A stretch of DNA of 64,000 nucleotides from Hyphomicrobiales bacterium (GCA_019247605.1 JAFBAS010000074.1:18759-82758); one strand, 5' to 3'; shown: positions 33,580-43,739, counted from the first letter of the stretch. The notes: a model not told the origin generated them from the letters alone. Numbers and translations are program-made.

Positions 33580-35433
33580 ATGTCCGACGACAATCAGGAA
33601 AGTGGCGCGAACGCAGGATCTCCCGCCGAGCGCGAGGCGCGCGACGAGGGCTCGCTGGCGGCACGCGAGGGCGGTGAGCGCATTTCCAAGGTGATCTCGC
33701 GCGCCGGCATAGCCTCGCGTCGCGATGTCGAGCGCATGATCGGGGAGGGCCGCATCATGCTCAATGGCGAGACCGTGACGACACCCGTGCTTCTCGTGAA
33801 CGCCAGCGATCGCATTCTCGTGGATGGCGCTCCGCTGCCCGCCAAAGAGCACACGCGCCTTTTCCTCTACCACAAGCCGCCCGGACTGGTGACGACCGAG
33901 AGGGACCCTGAAGGGCGCCGCACGGTGTTCGAGGCCTTGCCCGATGATCTGCCACGCGTCGTCTCGGTCGGTCGGCTCGATCTCAACACCGAAGGCTTGC
34001 TGCTCCTCACCAATGACGGAGGTCTGGCGCGCCTTCTGGCTCATCCGAAGACGGGCTGGCTACGGCGCTATCGGGTGCGCGCCTTCGGCGAGATCACGCA
34101 AGACCAGCTCGACGGCCTCAAGGACGGCATCGAGATCGACGGCATGCGGTACGGCTCGATCGAGGCAAAGGTCGATCGCGAACAGGGCTCGAATATGTGG
34201 CTCACGCTCGGCTTGCGGGAGGGCAAGAATCGGGAGGTGAAGCGCGTTCTCGAGCATTTTGGGCTCAAGGTGAATCGCCTGATTCGCATCTCCTTCGGTC
34301 CGTTCCAGCTCGGCGAGATCGAGCCTGGTGCGGTCGAGGAGGTGCGCACCCGCACCTTGAAAGATCAACTCGGGCCCGAGCTTGCGCGCGAGGGAAAGCT
34401 CGATTGGGGTGGACAACGACAAGAGCCGAGACGCCCGCAGCGCGGGTTCCACGAGAGAGTGCGTTCCGATGACCGGCATCGCGCGCCTCACGAGCGCGGC
34501 TTCTCGGAAAAGCATCCCGAGAAGGCGGGTGCCGATGAATTACGCGCCTTGCGTCAGGCCGAGGCCGTCGCGCAACGCCGGCGGAGCAGCGCGCATCGCC
34601 ATAGCTGGCGCGATGCGGAAAGCTGGGCGGTGCGCGGCGCGCGAAAGAAGGACGCGCCCGGAGCCGGGCACCTTTCCCGCCCGCATGGCGGCGGCGCTGC
34701 GTCGAAGCCGGATGACCGCCGCCATTTTCGCGGCGGCCGCATCGCTGATCGCAAGGGTCGAAGCATCCTTGTCGAGCGCGTCGCGCAGGACCCGGCGGGG
34801 GCGCCGCGCAAAGCCCCGGGAGGGGGGAAAGAAAGAGCAAGCGAGACAAGGCGCGCCGGCACACGCGAAGGAGTGTGGCAGAAGCGTTCGCCGAAAGCCG
34901 GTGGTGGCTTCAGGCCATTGGCTGCGGCGCCACGCGGCGTCGACGTCCTGCGGCGCAAGACGCGACGTGAGCAGGGCTTGGCGGGTCCGCCGCGCGGCGA
35001 AACTCGCGAGGGCCAAGCTGGCAAGGGAAACCGGATCGAGCGCTGGAAACGCGATCACGACCCCCGCTCGCCCCGCGAGCAGCAAAGCGGGGCGCGCCCG
35101 GATTGGCGCCGAGGCAACCGCGAGGGGAAGGAGCGACAAGGGCTCCGACAGACGGACGAGAAATTCAGACCCCGCGACGAGCGTGACTTCCGCGCAAAGC
35201 CCGGCGATGGTCGCTCCTCGAGGGTCAACCGGCCCTCGAAATTCCGCAAGCCCGACGCCGAGGCCCGGGAGAGGGTCGGCCCGAGCGGGGAAGCAGGAGC
35301 CACTGGCAGCAGGCGCGGCGGCGATTTCAAGCCGCGTGGGTTTGGGGCGCATCGTGGACGCCCAGGAGGTTTCCGTGGAGGGCCGCCCAAGGGGAGCCGA
35401 CCCAACCGGCCACCTCGCAAACCTCCTCGCTGA
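33580..35433 (+). CDS. rluB: Pseudouridine synthase RluB-type with long disordered C-terminal tail
   Basis: A 617-residue product. The S4 RNA-binding domain (ISKVISRAGIASRRDVERMI) and the RsuA/RluB/RluE catalytic domain (Asp134 in GRLDLNTEGLLLLTNDG) end near residue 285. They modify 23S rRNA U2605-type sites. The remaining 330 residues are rich in Arg, Gly, Pro and Lys with no repeats of fixed length, predicted disordered and probably RNA-binding. Normal RluB is about 290 residues. rsmD follows after 24 bp, so both RNA-modification genes probably share a transcript. Confidence 0.93.
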   Translation: MSDDNQESGANAGSPAEREARDEGSLAAREGGERISKVISRAGIASRRDVERMIGEGRIMLNGETVTTPVLLVNASDRILVDGAPLPAKEHTRLFLYHKPPGLVTTERDPEGRRTVFEALPDDLPRVVSVGRLDLNTEGLLLLTNDGGLARLLAHPKTGWLRRYRVRAFGEITQDQLDGLKDGIEIDGMRYGSIEAKVDREQGSNMWLTLGLREGKNREVKRVLEHFGLKVNRLIRISFGPFQLGEIEPGAVEEVRTRTLKDQLGPELAREGKLDWGGQRQEPRRPQRGFHERVRSDDRHRAPHERGFSEKHPEKAGADELRALRQAEAVAQRRRSSAHRHSWRDAESWAVRGARKKDAPGAGHLSRPHGGGAASKPDDRRHFRGGRIADRKGRSILVERVAQDPAGAPRKAPGGGKERASETRRAGTREGVWQKRSPKAGGGFRPLAAAPRGVDVLRRKTRREQGLAGPPRGETREGQAGKGNRIERWKRDHDPRSPREQQSGARPDWRRGNREGKERQGLRQTDEKFRPRDERDFRAKPGDGRSSRVNRPSKFRKPDAEARERVGPSGEAGATGSRRGGDFKPRGFGAHRGRPGGFRGGPPKGSRPNRPPRKPPR

Positions 35434-35457
35434 CACGTTGCGGAGAAGCCATCCCCG

Positions 35458-36039
35458 ATGAGGATCGTCGCAGGCCGCTTTGGCGGCCGCGCCATCGCCG
35501 CCCCTTCGACCGGCGCGATCCGGCCGACATCCGATCGCTTGCGGGAGACGATCTTCAACATCCTCGCGCATGGCCATGGCGATCCCGTCACGGGAGCGCG
35601 CGTCCTCGACCTTTTTGCCGGCACGGGCGCGATGGGGCTCGAGGCACTCTCGCGCGGCGCGAGCTTCTGCCTCTTCGTCGATCAAGGCGCCGAAGCACGA
35701 AGCTTGATGCGCTCCTCGATCGAGAAGCTTGGATGCGCGGGCGAAACGCGCATCTTTCGGCGCGACGCGACGAAGCTCGGTGCCGTAAAACCGCTTGCAC
35801 CCTTTTCGCTGGTCTTTTGCGATCCCCCTTACGGACGCGGTCTTGCCGCGCCGGCGCTCGCGTCGGCGCTCGCCGGCGGCTGGATCGCACCGAACGCGAC
35901 GATCGTCGTCGAGGAGCGCGCGGATTGCGCCTTCACGTTCCCCTCAGGCATCACCGAGACTGAAAGACGCACGCAAGGCGACACCATGATCGCTTTCGCG
36001 CAAGCGTCGGGTGGGCCGCCACTCGCCTCCCATTTCTGA
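35458..36039 (+). CDS. rsmD: 16S rRNA (guanine966-N2)-methyltransferase
   Basis: A 193-residue SAM methyltransferase that acts on the assembled 30S particle. The N-terminal block is MRIVAGRFGGRAIAAP, followed by RPTSDRLRETIFNIL, motif I VLDLFAGTGAMGLEALSRGA and motif IV CDPPYGRG. It is the usual length. It follows rluB in the same direction. It is convergent with acnA, 61 bp apart. Confidence 0.95.
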   Translation: MRIVAGRFGGRAIAAPSTGAIRPTSDRLRETIFNILAHGHGDPVTGARVLDLFAGTGAMGLEALSRGASFCLFVDQGAEARSLMRSSIEKLGCAGETRIFRRDATKLGAVKPLAPFSLVFCDPPYGRGLAAPALASALAGGWIAPNATIVVEERADCAFTFPSGITETERRTQGDTMIAFAQASGGPPLASHF

Positions 36040-36100
36040 GATCCTCGAACTGAGGCGTAGCGAGGCGGCACCCTTTGGCGGCACCGCCACACGACGCCGT

Positions 36101-38830
36101 TCACGCCGCGAGTTGGCGCAACACATACGCGAGAATGCCGCCGTTCTTGAAGTATTCGAGCTCGTCGAGCGTGTCGATGCGACAGATGAGCGGCACCTTT
36201 GTGATCTTACCGTCCGTCCCGGCGATCTCGGCCGTGAGCATCTGGCGCGGCTTCAATCCGTCCGACAGGCCCTTGATGGTCACCATCTCGTCGCCCTTGA
36301 TACCAAGCGATTGCCAGGAGGTTCCATCCTCGAAGACGAGCGGCAGAACTCCCATGCCGACGAGATTCGAGCGGTGAATGCGCTCGAAACTCTGCACGAT
36401 AACGGCCCTCACACCGAGAAGCTTCGTCCCTTTCGCTGCCCAGTCGCGCGATGAGCCCGTGCCATATTCCTTGCCGGCGAAGACGACGAGCGGCACGTTC
36501 TCCTTCTGGTAGCGCATCGCCGCGTCGTAGATGAACATGCGCTCGCCCGAGGGATGGTGGATCGTGTAGCCGCCCTCGACGACATTGCCGGCGGCGTCCT
36601 TCACCATCTGGTTCTTGATGCGGATATTGGCGAAAGTGCCACGCATCATGACCTCGTGATTGCCGCGGCGCGTCCCGTATTGGTTGAAATCGATCGGGCG
36701 CACCTGATGCTCGATGAGATATTCGCCGGCCGGGCTCTTCTCGCGGATGGAGCCCGCAGGCGAGATGTGGTCGGTCGTGATCGAATCGAGGAACTCCCCA
36801 AGGATACGCGCCCCGACAATGTCGGTGATCGGTTCAGGCTGCTTTTTCATCCCTTCGAAATAGGGCGGGTTCTGAACATAGGTGGAGCCCATGTCCCAGG
36901 CGTAAGTGAGGCCGCTTGCAACCCTGACCTTCTTCCAATTGGCATCGCCATCAAAAACGCTCGCATATTTCGTCTTGAACATCTTCTTGGTGATGTTCTT
37001 TTCGACGAATGCGCCAACCTCGCGGCTCGAGGGCCAGATGTCCTTCAAATACACCGGCTTGCCCTTTTGGTCGTGGCCGAGAGGGTCCCGGGAGAGGTCG
37101 ACCTGCAGCGATCCAGCGAGCGCATACGCCACGACAAGCGGCGGCGAGGCGAGATAGTTGGCGCGCGTATCCGGGTTCACGCGCCCCTCGAAGTTGCGGT
37201 TCCCCGAAAGCACGGCGGCGGCGACGATGTCGTTGTCGTTGATCGCGTTCGTGATCTCCTCCGCCAGCGGTCCCGAATTGCCGATGCAAGTGGTGCAACC
37301 GAAGCCGACGAGGTTGAAACCGAGCTTGTCGAGATCCTTCTGCAGCCCGGATTCGGCAAGATACTCACCCACGACCTGCGAACCCGGCGCGATCGATGTC
37401 TTCACCCAAGGCTTCGTCGCAAGACCTTTAGCGACGGCATTGCGCGCCAAAAGCCCGGCGGCAATCATCACGCTCGGATTGGAGGTGTTGGTGCATGAGG
37501 TGATCGCGGCGATCACGACATCCCCATGACCGAGATCGAAGTTCCGGCCCTCCACCTTGAAGCGCTTGTCGAGGCCGCTCGTCGCTTTGAACTCGTTTTG
37601 CATCGCCGAGGCAAAGCCCGCCTTCGCGCCGTCGAGCGTCACCCGATCCTGCGGTCGCTTCGGCCCGGCGATCGAGGGCACGACCTCGCCGAGGTCCAGC
37701 GAGAGCGTGTCGCTGAAGAAGGGGTCGGGCGTCGATTTCGTCCGGAACATGCCTTGAGCGCGCGCATAGGCCTCGACCAGTTCGATGCGCGCATTCTTGC
37801 GGCCCGAAGTGTCGAGATAGCGCAACGTCTGGGTGTCGATGGGGAAGAAGCCACAGGTGGCGCCGTATTCCGGAGCCATGTTGGCGATGGTGGCGCGATC
37901 GGCGACCGTCATCGCCCCGAGTCCCGAGCCGTAGAACTCGACGAATTTGCCGACCACGCCCTTCTTGCGCAACATTTGCGTCACGGTGAGCACGAGATCG
38001 GTCGCGGTCACGCCCTCCCTGAGTTCGCCGATGAGCTTCATCCCGACGACCTCCGGCAAAAGCATCGAGAGCGGCTGGCCGAGCATCGCCGCCTCGGCCT
38101 CGATGCCCCCGACACCCCAGCCGAGAACCGTAAGTCCATTCACCATGGTGGTGTGGCTATCGGTGCCGACCAGCGTATCGGGATAAGCGACCTCGACCTT
38201 CTCCTCCTTGCCCTTCTTGGACTTGAGCTTCTCCTTTCGGGTCCACACGGTCTGAGAGAGGTATTCGAGGTTCACCTGATGGCAAATGCCGGTGCCCGGC
38301 GGCACGACCGAGAAATTCTCGAAGGCCTGTTGCCCCCATTTGAGGAAACGATACCGTTCCTGATTCTGCTCATATTCGCGCTTCACGTTTTGACCGAGCG
38401 CGCGCGCATTGCCGAAGAAGTCGACGACGACGGAATGGTCGATGACGAGATCGACCGGCACCAACGGGTTGATCTTCGTCGGATCGCCGCCGAGATTCTC
38501 CATTGCGTTGCGCATGGCTGCGAGATCGACGACGGCCGGAACGCCGGTAAAATCCTGCATGAGCACGCGCGCGGGACGAAAGGCGATCTCATGCTCTTTC
38601 TTGCCGCGGTTTTGCGCCCAGGCGGCGGTGGCCTCGATGTCGGCTTTCTTCACCGAGCGGCCGTCTTCATGGCGCAAGAGGTTCTCGAGAACGATCTTCA
38701 TTGAGAAGGGCAGGTCCGAAATGCCGGAAAGCCCGTTCTTCTCGGCTTCGATCAGCGAAAAATAAGAGTAAGAGTGGTCGCCGACTTTCAGCGCCTTGCG
38801 GCAATTGAAGCTGTCGAGTGATTGAGTCAT
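36101..38830 (-). CDS. acnA: Aconitate hydratase A
   Basis: A 909-residue TCA-cycle enzyme with a [4Fe-4S] cluster interconverting citrate and isocitrate. Cluster Cys motifs are [16 protein letters not shown] and [15 protein letters not shown]; the swivel domain at the C-terminus contains [16 protein letters not shown] with catalytic Ser. [13 protein letters not shown] is another landmark. This long IRP/AcnA-like form is normal in alphaproteobacteria. It is a single gene convergent with rsmD; nothing regulatory is obvious in the 216 bp behind its start. Confidence 0.97.
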   Translation of the reverse strand: MTQSLDSFNCRKALKVGDHSYSYFSLIEAEKNGLSGISDLPFSMKIVLENLLRHEDGRSVKKADIEATAAWAQNRGKKEHEIAFRPARVLMQDFTGVPAVVDLAAMRNAMENLGGDPTKINPLVPVDLVIDHSVVVDFFGNARALGQNVKREYEQNQERYRFLKWGQQAFENFSVVPPGTGICHQVNLEYLSQTVWTRKEKLKSKKGKEEKVEVAYPDTLVGTDSHTTMVNGLTVLGWGVGGIEAEAAMLGQPLSMLLPEVVGMKLIGELREGVTATDLVLTVTQMLRKKGVVGKFVEFYGSGLGAMTVADRATIANMAPEYGATCGFFPIDTQTLRYLDTSGRKNARIELVEAYARAQGMFRTKSTPDPFFSDTLSLDLGEVVPSIAGPKRPQDRVTLDGAKAGFASAMQNEFKATSGLDKRFKVEGRNFDLGHGDVVIAAITSCTNTSNPSVMIAAGLLARNAVAKGLATKPWVKTSIAPGSQVVGEYLAESGLQKDLDKLGFNLVGFGCTTCIGNSGPLAEEITNAINDNDIVAAAVLSGNRNFEGRVNPDTRANYLASPPLVVAYALAGSLQVDLSRDPLGHDQKGKPVYLKDIWPSSREVGAFVEKNITKKMFKTKYASVFDGDANWKKVRVASGLTYAWDMGSTYVQNPPYFEGMKKQPEPITDIVGARILGEFLDSITTDHISPAGSIREKSPAGEYLIEHQVRPIDFNQYGTRRGNHEVMMRGTFANIRIKNQMVKDAAGNVVEGGYTIHHPSGERMFIYDAAMRYQKENVPLVVFAGKEYGTGSSRDWAAKGTKLLGVRAVIVQSFERIHRSNLVGMGVLPLVFEDGTSWQSLGIKGDEMVTIKGLSDGLKPRQMLTAEIAGTDGKITKVPLICRIDTLDELEYFKNGGILAYVLRQLAA

Positions 38831-39046
38831 GGAAACATCCTTCGGGGTTGGGCGCGTTGTCGAAACGCCGGTGCCAATGGCCTTTCGCGCGTGAGCGCGC
38901 GCCGCTCCGGGAGCGCCCGGACCCCGCGCTGGATAAGGAGATGAACTCCCGGCGCGCGGCGCAGCCTTGGGAACTGGTATAGGGCATTTCCGGAAGCCCC
39001 GCTACGTGCGCGGAGGCTTACGAGATGAAATGAAGCGGCTCGGCTT

Positions 39047-40519
39047 TTAGCCCTCGAGCGCCGGCCAGCGCGTCAAGAACCCCTGCGAACCCTCGAGCAA
39101 GGCGCCAAGCCGCAAGACCTCCGTTTCAGCCCGGAATTTCCCGACGATCTGAAGCCCAATCGGCAATCCCTTTTCCCCGAAGCCGCAATTGATGCTCATC
39201 GCCGGATGCCCGGTCATGTTGAAGGGCATCGTCAAGGGAAACCAGTTCGCGCGAAGATCGTGGAACTCGGTGCCGTCGATCGTGATCCTGCCGAAGAGAT
39301 CCTGCTCGAGCGGAAGTGCGGTGCGCGAGAGTGTCGGGGTCACGAGGAAATCATGCTCGCTCAGCAGGGACTGAACGTAGCGGAACAGAGCCGTTCGCGC
39401 GAACATGGCCTCCTGATGGGCGACGCCGGTCACCTGGGATGCCGAGGCGAGTTGTCGAACGAGAGAGGGGCTCATTTTTTGCGCATCGCGCGACGCCATG
39501 GACCCGAAACGGGCGAGCCAGGTCGTGTGGTTGATCGCGCGCCACATCGGCTCGATATCGAAGCGCTGCCCATCTGTTTCCTCGAGCTCGGCACCGAGAT
39601 CGCGCAGGCAAGCGAGTGCCGCCCTGAACGCGGCCGCGACTTCGGCCGCGATCGGTCGGCCCGGAGGGGTTGCGCAGAACAGGATCCGTTTGCCGCGAAG
39701 ATCGCCTTCGGGGTTGGCAGCCGCGAGGTAATCACTCACAGGCAGCCCGCAGGACCATGGATCGCTCTCGTGCGGCCCGGCCATGACCTGCAACATGAGG
39801 GCGGTGTCGGCGACCGTGCGCGTCATCGGCGTGACATAGGTGTAATTGCCGAAGGCGTCAGCCGCCTGGCTGTGCGGGATGACGCCATTGGTCTGCTTGA
39901 GTCCGACGACGCCGTTGCAAGCGGCTGGGATTCGCGTGGAGCCGCCCCCATCGGTTGCGACCGCAAGCGGCGCGATGCCGGCCGCGACCGCGACCGCGGC
40001 GCCGCCGCTCGAGCCGCCGCTCGTATGTGCCGCGCTCCAGGCGTTGCGCGTGCGGCCGAAGAGCGGCGCGTCGGTGAGGCTTTTCGCGCCGAATTCGGGT
40101 GTGGTCGTCTTGCCGATGAGGATGGCGCCCGCGGCGCGCAACCTCGCAACGGCGACCGCATCGGCGGCCGGAACATTGTCCTCGTAGAGCTTCGAACCGA
40201 AGGTTGTGCGCACTCCTTGCGTGTTCACGATGTCCTTCACGGTGAAGGGGACGCCATGAAGCGGCCCGTGCGTCTCGCCGGCAACAAGCGCGCGCTCGGC
40301 AATCTGCGCTTCCCGCAGCGCCCGATCGCGGCAGATGGTGATGAAACAATTGAGCAGGGGCTGCAGCCGCTCCGCCCGCTCGAGCACGGCGCGTGTCACC
40401 TCGACGGGCGAAAGCTCGCGCCGCGCCATGCGTTCGCGAAGCTCGGTGGCCGGCAGGAAGCAGAGTTCCTCCCCGGCACTTCCCGCTTGCGCACTCACTT
40501 GCGCACCGGCCTCGCTCAT
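39047..40519 (-). CDS. Amidase (amidase signature family)
   Basis: A 490-residue amidase. The Ser-Ser-Lys triad is in PFTVKDIVNTQG (Lys), TSGGSSGGAAVAVAAG (cis Ser) and TDGGGSTRIPAACNG (nucleophile Ser). The start at 40519 shares one base with the lysE stop (TGATG), so it is probably coupled; a longer frame upstream lies within lysE and is a shadow. Related enzymes hydrolyse amides such as indoleacetamide or aryl amides; the Gat glutaminyl-tRNA role is unlikely because no gatB/C adjoins. It ends the ilv-lysE run. Confidence 0.92.
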   Translation of the reverse strand: MSEAGAQVSAQAGSAGEELCFLPATELRERMARRELSPVEVTRAVLERAERLQPLLNCFITICRDRALREAQIAERALVAGETHGPLHGVPFTVKDIVNTQGVRTTFGSKLYEDNVPAADAVAVARLRAAGAILIGKTTTPEFGAKSLTDAPLFGRTRNAWSAAHTSGGSSGGAAVAVAAGIAPLAVATDGGGSTRIPAACNGVVGLKQTNGVIPHSQAADAFGNYTYVTPMTRTVADTALMLQVMAGPHESDPWSCGLPVSDYLAAANPEGDLRGKRILFCATPPGRPIAAEVAAAFRAALACLRDLGAELEETDGQRFDIEPMWRAINHTTWLARFGSMASRDAQKMSPSLVRQLASASQVTGVAHQEAMFARTALFRYVQSLLSEHDFLVTPTLSRTALPLEQDLFGRITIDGTEFHDLRANWFPLTMPFNMTGHPAMSINCGFGEKGLPIGLQIVGKFRAETEVLRLGALLEGSQGFLTRWPALEG

Positions 40520-41154
40520 CAAGGAGCGGTCGCCAAGAGCGGCCACAGCGAAGCGACAAGCAGCAGCGCCATGGTAACGTTGAAACGGCGCCGCCAGATC
40601 GGATCGCGAAGGAGCCGCCGCAAGCTTGCGCCGAAAAGCGCCCAGACGCCGACCGAGGGCACGTTGATGAGCCCGCACACCCCGGTGACGATGACGAGGT
40701 CGCGAACGAGATTGTTGGGCGCCACATAGGTCGCGACCGCCGTCACCACGATGACCCAGGCCTTCGGGTTGACCCATTGGAAAGCCACCGCGCCGAGGAA
40801 GCTCATCGGGCGATTCTTTGAGGAGCTCGCGGCTGAAGGCGTTTCGCCCTCGGCCACCTCCTCGCTCGGGGGCGCCGCGCGCGCGATTTGCCAGGCGAGC
40901 CACAGCATGTAGAGTCCCCCGATGATCTTCAAGGCGACGAAAGCGCCCGGAAGGTCGCGCAGCAATTCACCCATGCCGAACCCGGCGGCGAGCATCAAGA
41001 CCACATAGCCGGTCGAGATGCCGAACATGTGGGGCAGCGTTCGCCTGACGCCGAAATTCAGCCCCGAGGCGAGAAGCATCATGTTGTTCGGCCCGGGCGT
41101 GATCGAGGTGACGAAGCCGAACGTGGCGGCAGCCGAGAGGATCGCTGGCGACAT
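40519..41154 (-). CDS. LysE family amino-acid exporter
   Basis: A 211-residue inner-membrane carrier with six hydrophobic segments. FVTSITPGPNNMMLLASGLNFG is the family's first signature (SxTPGPNxMM). AFQWVNPKAWVIVVTAV is the second. The start at 41154 follows ilvN by 13 bp; the longer frame would run into ilvN. The amino-acid substrate is unknown. Its place directly behind ilvN suggests export of a branched-chain or related amino acid. Confidence 0.9.
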   Translation of the reverse strand: MSPAILSAAATFGFVTSITPGPNNMMLLASGLNFGVRRTLPHMFGISTGYVVLMLAAGFGMGELLRDLPGAFVALKIIGGLYMLWLAWQIARAAPPSEEVAEGETPSAASSSKNRPMSFLGAVAFQWVNPKAWVIVVTAVATYVAPNNLVRDLVIVTGVCGLINVPSVGVWALFGASLRRLLRDPIWRRRFNVTMALLLVASLWPLLATAP

Positions 41155-41167
41155 CGGGGCTGGTGCC

Positions 41168-41713
41168 TCACATACCCTCGGGACCACGGCTCATTGCCGC
41201 GATACCGGTGCGGGAGACCTCCACGAGACCGACCACCGTCATCATGGCGATGAAGCGATCGATCTCGTCAGTCGCGCCGGTAAGCTCGAACACGAAAGAG
41301 GTCAGCGTCGCATCGAGCGTGCGCGCGCCGAAGGCGGCGGCGAGACGCAAGGCTTCGACACGATGCTCGCCCTTGCCGGCCACCTTCACGAGGGCGAGCT
41401 CGCGCTCGATTGCTTCACCTTCGGTGGTGAGATCGCGCACCCCATGCACGGGGACGAGCCTTTCGAGCTGGCTCTTGATCTGCTCGATCACATGCGTCGT
41501 TCCCGAGGTGACGATGGTAATGCGCGAGACATGGGCCGCGTGCTCGGTCTCGGAAACCGTGAGGCTTTCGATGTTGTAGCCGCGGCCCGAAAACATCCCC
41601 GAGATGCGCGCCAGCACGCCGGGCTCGTTGTCGACGGTGACCGCGAGCGTGTGGCGCGCGGTCGGCTCGACTTTGGGCGCCGCCGGGTAATGAGAGGTGC
41701 TTGTATCGGGCAT
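41168..41713 (-). CDS. ilvN: Acetolactate synthase small (regulatory) subunit
   Basis: A 181-residue ACT-domain protein. It begins with HTLAVTVDNEPGVLARISGMFSGRGYNIESLTV (only EPGVLARISGMF is quoted as the ACT motif). The C-terminal second ACT-like part has VARTLD-like and GATDEIDRFIAMM blocks. It binds valine and modulates the large subunit. It follows ilvB by 106 bp on the same strand. The usual long alphaproteobacterial form. Confidence 0.97.
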   Translation of the reverse strand: MPDTSTSHYPAAPKVEPTARHTLAVTVDNEPGVLARISGMFSGRGYNIESLTVSETEHAAHVSRITIVTSGTTHVIEQIKSQLERLVPVHGVRDLTTEGEAIERELALVKVAGKGEHRVEALRLAAAFGARTLDATLTSFVFELTGATDEIDRFIAMMTVVGLVEVSRTGIAAMSRGPEGM

Positions 41714-41819
41714 TGGGTTGCTCTCGTGTCAGCTTCGGCTCTCCGGAGGCGCATCGGCCTTGTGCGGACGATGGCGCCGTTGGACGGCATTCATTTGTTA
41801 AAGGGACGGCGTGAGGAAC

Positions 41820-43580
41820 TCACACCAGCGCCTTGCCTTTCTCGTCGATGACGTTGCCGATGTCCTCGGCCGTTTCGCCGAGCAGCATTTCGTTGTGCGC
41901 CTTGCCGGAAGGAATCATGGGGAAACAGTTTTCCTCCTTCGACACGACGCAATCGAGGATCACGGGGCCCGGCGTCGAGATCATCTCCGCAATCGCGGCG
42001 TCGAGCTTTGCCGGATCCGAGCAGCGCATACCGTGGGCGCCGTAAGCCTGTGCCAACTTGACGAAATCGGGCAATGCCGCGGTGTAGCTTTCCGCATAGC
42101 GCCCGCCATGCAGGAGCTCCTGCCATTGGCGCACCATGCCCATGTACTCGTTGTTCAGGATGAAGACCTTCACGGGCGCGCGATGCTGGATCGCAGTCGA
42201 CATCTCCTGCATGTTCATCAGGACGGAAGCCTCGCCGGCGATGTCGATGACGAGCGCCTTCGGATGGGCGAGCTGAACGCCGATCGCGGCTGGCAGGCCA
42301 TAGCCCATCGTGCCAAGACCGCCGGAGGTCATCCATCGGTTCGGTTCCTGGAAATGAAAGAATTGCGCCGCCCACATTTGATGCTGGCCGACCTCGGTCG
42401 TGATGTAATGGTCGCGGTCCTTGACGGCGGCATAAAGCCTTTGGACCGCGTATTGCGGTTTGATGACCTCGCTCGAATTGCGGTAGCTGAAACATTTCTT
42501 GGCGCGCCACCCCTCGATGGTACGCCACCAGCCGGCAAGCGCGCTCCTGTCCGCGCGTGCCGCCGTCTCTCTCCAGAGACGGACCATGTCTTCGAGCACG
42601 TAGCCGCAATCACCGAGAATGCCGATCTCGACCTTGACGTTCTTGTTGATCGAGGACGGGTCGATATCGATGTGGATCTTGCGCGAATTCGGTGAGAACG
42701 CGTCAAGCCGCCCCGTGATCCGGTCATCAAAGCGCGCGCCCACGCAGATCATCACGTCGCAATCATGCATGGCGAGATTGGCTTCGTAGGACCCGTGCAT
42801 GCCGAGCATGCCCAGCCATTGCTTGTCGGAAGCCGGGAAGGCGCCGAGCCCCATGAGGGTCGAGGTGATCGGGAATCCCGTCAAATGGACGAGCTCGCGC
42901 AGCAGCGTCGCGGCATGGCGGCCTGAATTGATGATGCCGCCGCCCGTGTAGAAGACGGGTCTTCGCGCCTGCGCCATGAGGGCGAGCGCCGCCTTGATCT
43001 TGCCGAGATCGCCCTTGAGGCGCGGCCGATAGGTCTTGTGCTGATTGTCGCGTGGTCGCGCGTAGAGGCCACGCGCGAATTGCACGTCTTTGGGGACGTC
43101 GACCACCACGGGCCCCGGCCGGCCGGTGCGCGCCACATGAAACGCTTCATGGAGCACGCGCGGCAGGTCGACGATGCTCTTCACGAGGTAATTGTGCTTG
43201 GTGCAATGGCGCGTGATGCCGACCGTGTCGCATTCCTGGAAGGCGTCCGAGCCGATGAGATGCGTCGGCACTTGGCCGGTGATGCACACGAGCGGGACCG
43301 AATCGAGCAAGGCGTCCGTGAGTCCCGTCACCACGTTCGTGGCGCCGGGCCCGGAAGTGACGAGGAGGCAGCCGACCTTGCCGGTCGAACGCGCATAGCC
43401 TTCGGCCGCATGAGCCGCGCCCTGCTCGTGGCGCACCAGGATGTGGCGCAGTTCTTCTTGATGGAAAAGCGCATCATAGATCGGCAGCACCGCTCCGCCC
43501 GGATAGCCGAAGACATGCTCGACACCCTGGTCTTTCAATGCGCGCACCACCATCTCGGCGCCTGTCATCTCCTCCTGCAT
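41820..43580 (-). CDS. ilvB: Acetolactate synthase large (catalytic) subunit
   Basis: A 586-residue ThDP enzyme making acetolactate/acetohydroxybutyrate for valine, leucine and isoleucine. Seen are the catalytic Glu region FGYPGGAVLPIYDAL, HEQGAAHAAEGYA and the FAD-binding middle domain. In the ThDP/Mg motif the usual GD(G/A)S is GEAS: DIAGEASVLMNMQEM, with Glu450 in place of the Asp that binds the metal. It is the first gene behind an attenuator (43637-43762). Confidence 0.97.
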   Translation of the reverse strand: MQEEMTGAEMVVRALKDQGVEHVFGYPGGAVLPIYDALFHQEELRHILVRHEQGAAHAAEGYARSTGKVGCLLVTSGPGATNVVTGLTDALLDSVPLVCITGQVPTHLIGSDAFQECDTVGITRHCTKHNYLVKSIVDLPRVLHEAFHVARTGRPGPVVVDVPKDVQFARGLYARPRDNQHKTYRPRLKGDLGKIKAALALMAQARRPVFYTGGGIINSGRHAATLLRELVHLTGFPITSTLMGLGAFPASDKQWLGMLGMHGSYEANLAMHDCDVMICVGARFDDRITGRLDAFSPNSRKIHIDIDPSSINKNVKVEIGILGDCGYVLEDMVRLWRETAARADRSALAGWWRTIEGWRAKKCFSYRNSSEVIKPQYAVQRLYAAVKDRDHYITTEVGQHQMWAAQFFHFQEPNRWMTSGGLGTMGYGLPAAIGVQLAHPKALVIDIAGEASVLMNMQEMSTAIQHRAPVKVFILNNEYMGMVRQWQELLHGGRYAESYTAALPDFVKLAQAYGAHGMRCSDPAKLDAAIAEMISTPGPVILDCVVSKEENCFPMIPSGKAHNEMLLGETAEDIGNVIDEKGKALV

Positions 43581-43636
43581 GTCCCTTCTCCGTCATTCGA
43601 GCGTCGCCCCCGCCGGTGCGGTGCGAAATTTCGGCA

Positions 43637-43661
43637 ATAAAAAAGGCCCGCTTCGGGGCCT
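43637..43661 (-). terminator. Rho-independent attenuator terminator upstream of ilvB
   Basis: On the minus strand, GGCCCCGAAGCGGGCC (with an A-T pair outside) forms a GC-rich hairpin at 43644-43661, followed directly by a run of six Ts. It lies between the leader peptide gene and ilvB, the normal place for an attenuator. About 60 bp remain to the ilvB ATG. Confidence 0.85.
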
Positions 43662-43667
43662 ACATAC

Positions 43668-43713
43668 GCGCTGGCTCTCGGGCCGGTCTTCGAGGACCGT
43701 CCGTTACCAGCGC
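43668..43713 (-). promoter_or_regulatory. Alternative pairing segments of the ilv leader RNA
   Basis: The end of the leader peptide gene contains GCGCTGG (43713-43707), which pairs with CCAGCGC at 43674-43668. Between them CGGTC/GACCG (43699-43695 and 43688-43684) forms a small hairpin. These would be the pause/anti-antiterminator elements of an attenuator; I cannot fold the whole RNA by hand, so the exact antiterminator is open. Confidence 0.55.
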
Positions 43714-43739
43714 CACCTTACGAGAATGAGTTTCGACAC
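43704..43739 (-). CDS. Leader peptide of ilv operon attenuator
   Basis: An 11-residue frame starting with GTG: MSKLILVRWRW. It has GGGAG about 9 nt ahead. Leu-Ile-Leu-Val in a row are exactly the three branched-chain amino acids made by the operon, so stalling on scarce Leu-, Ile- or Val-tRNA would control the downstream terminator. The final RWRW is unusual and of unknown value. Too short for standard gene calling. Confidence 0.8.
   Translation of the reverse strand: MSKLILVRWRW

Noticed and set aside
37526..38704. 392-codon frame opposite acnA
   Set aside because: Antisense to a complete aconitase gene.
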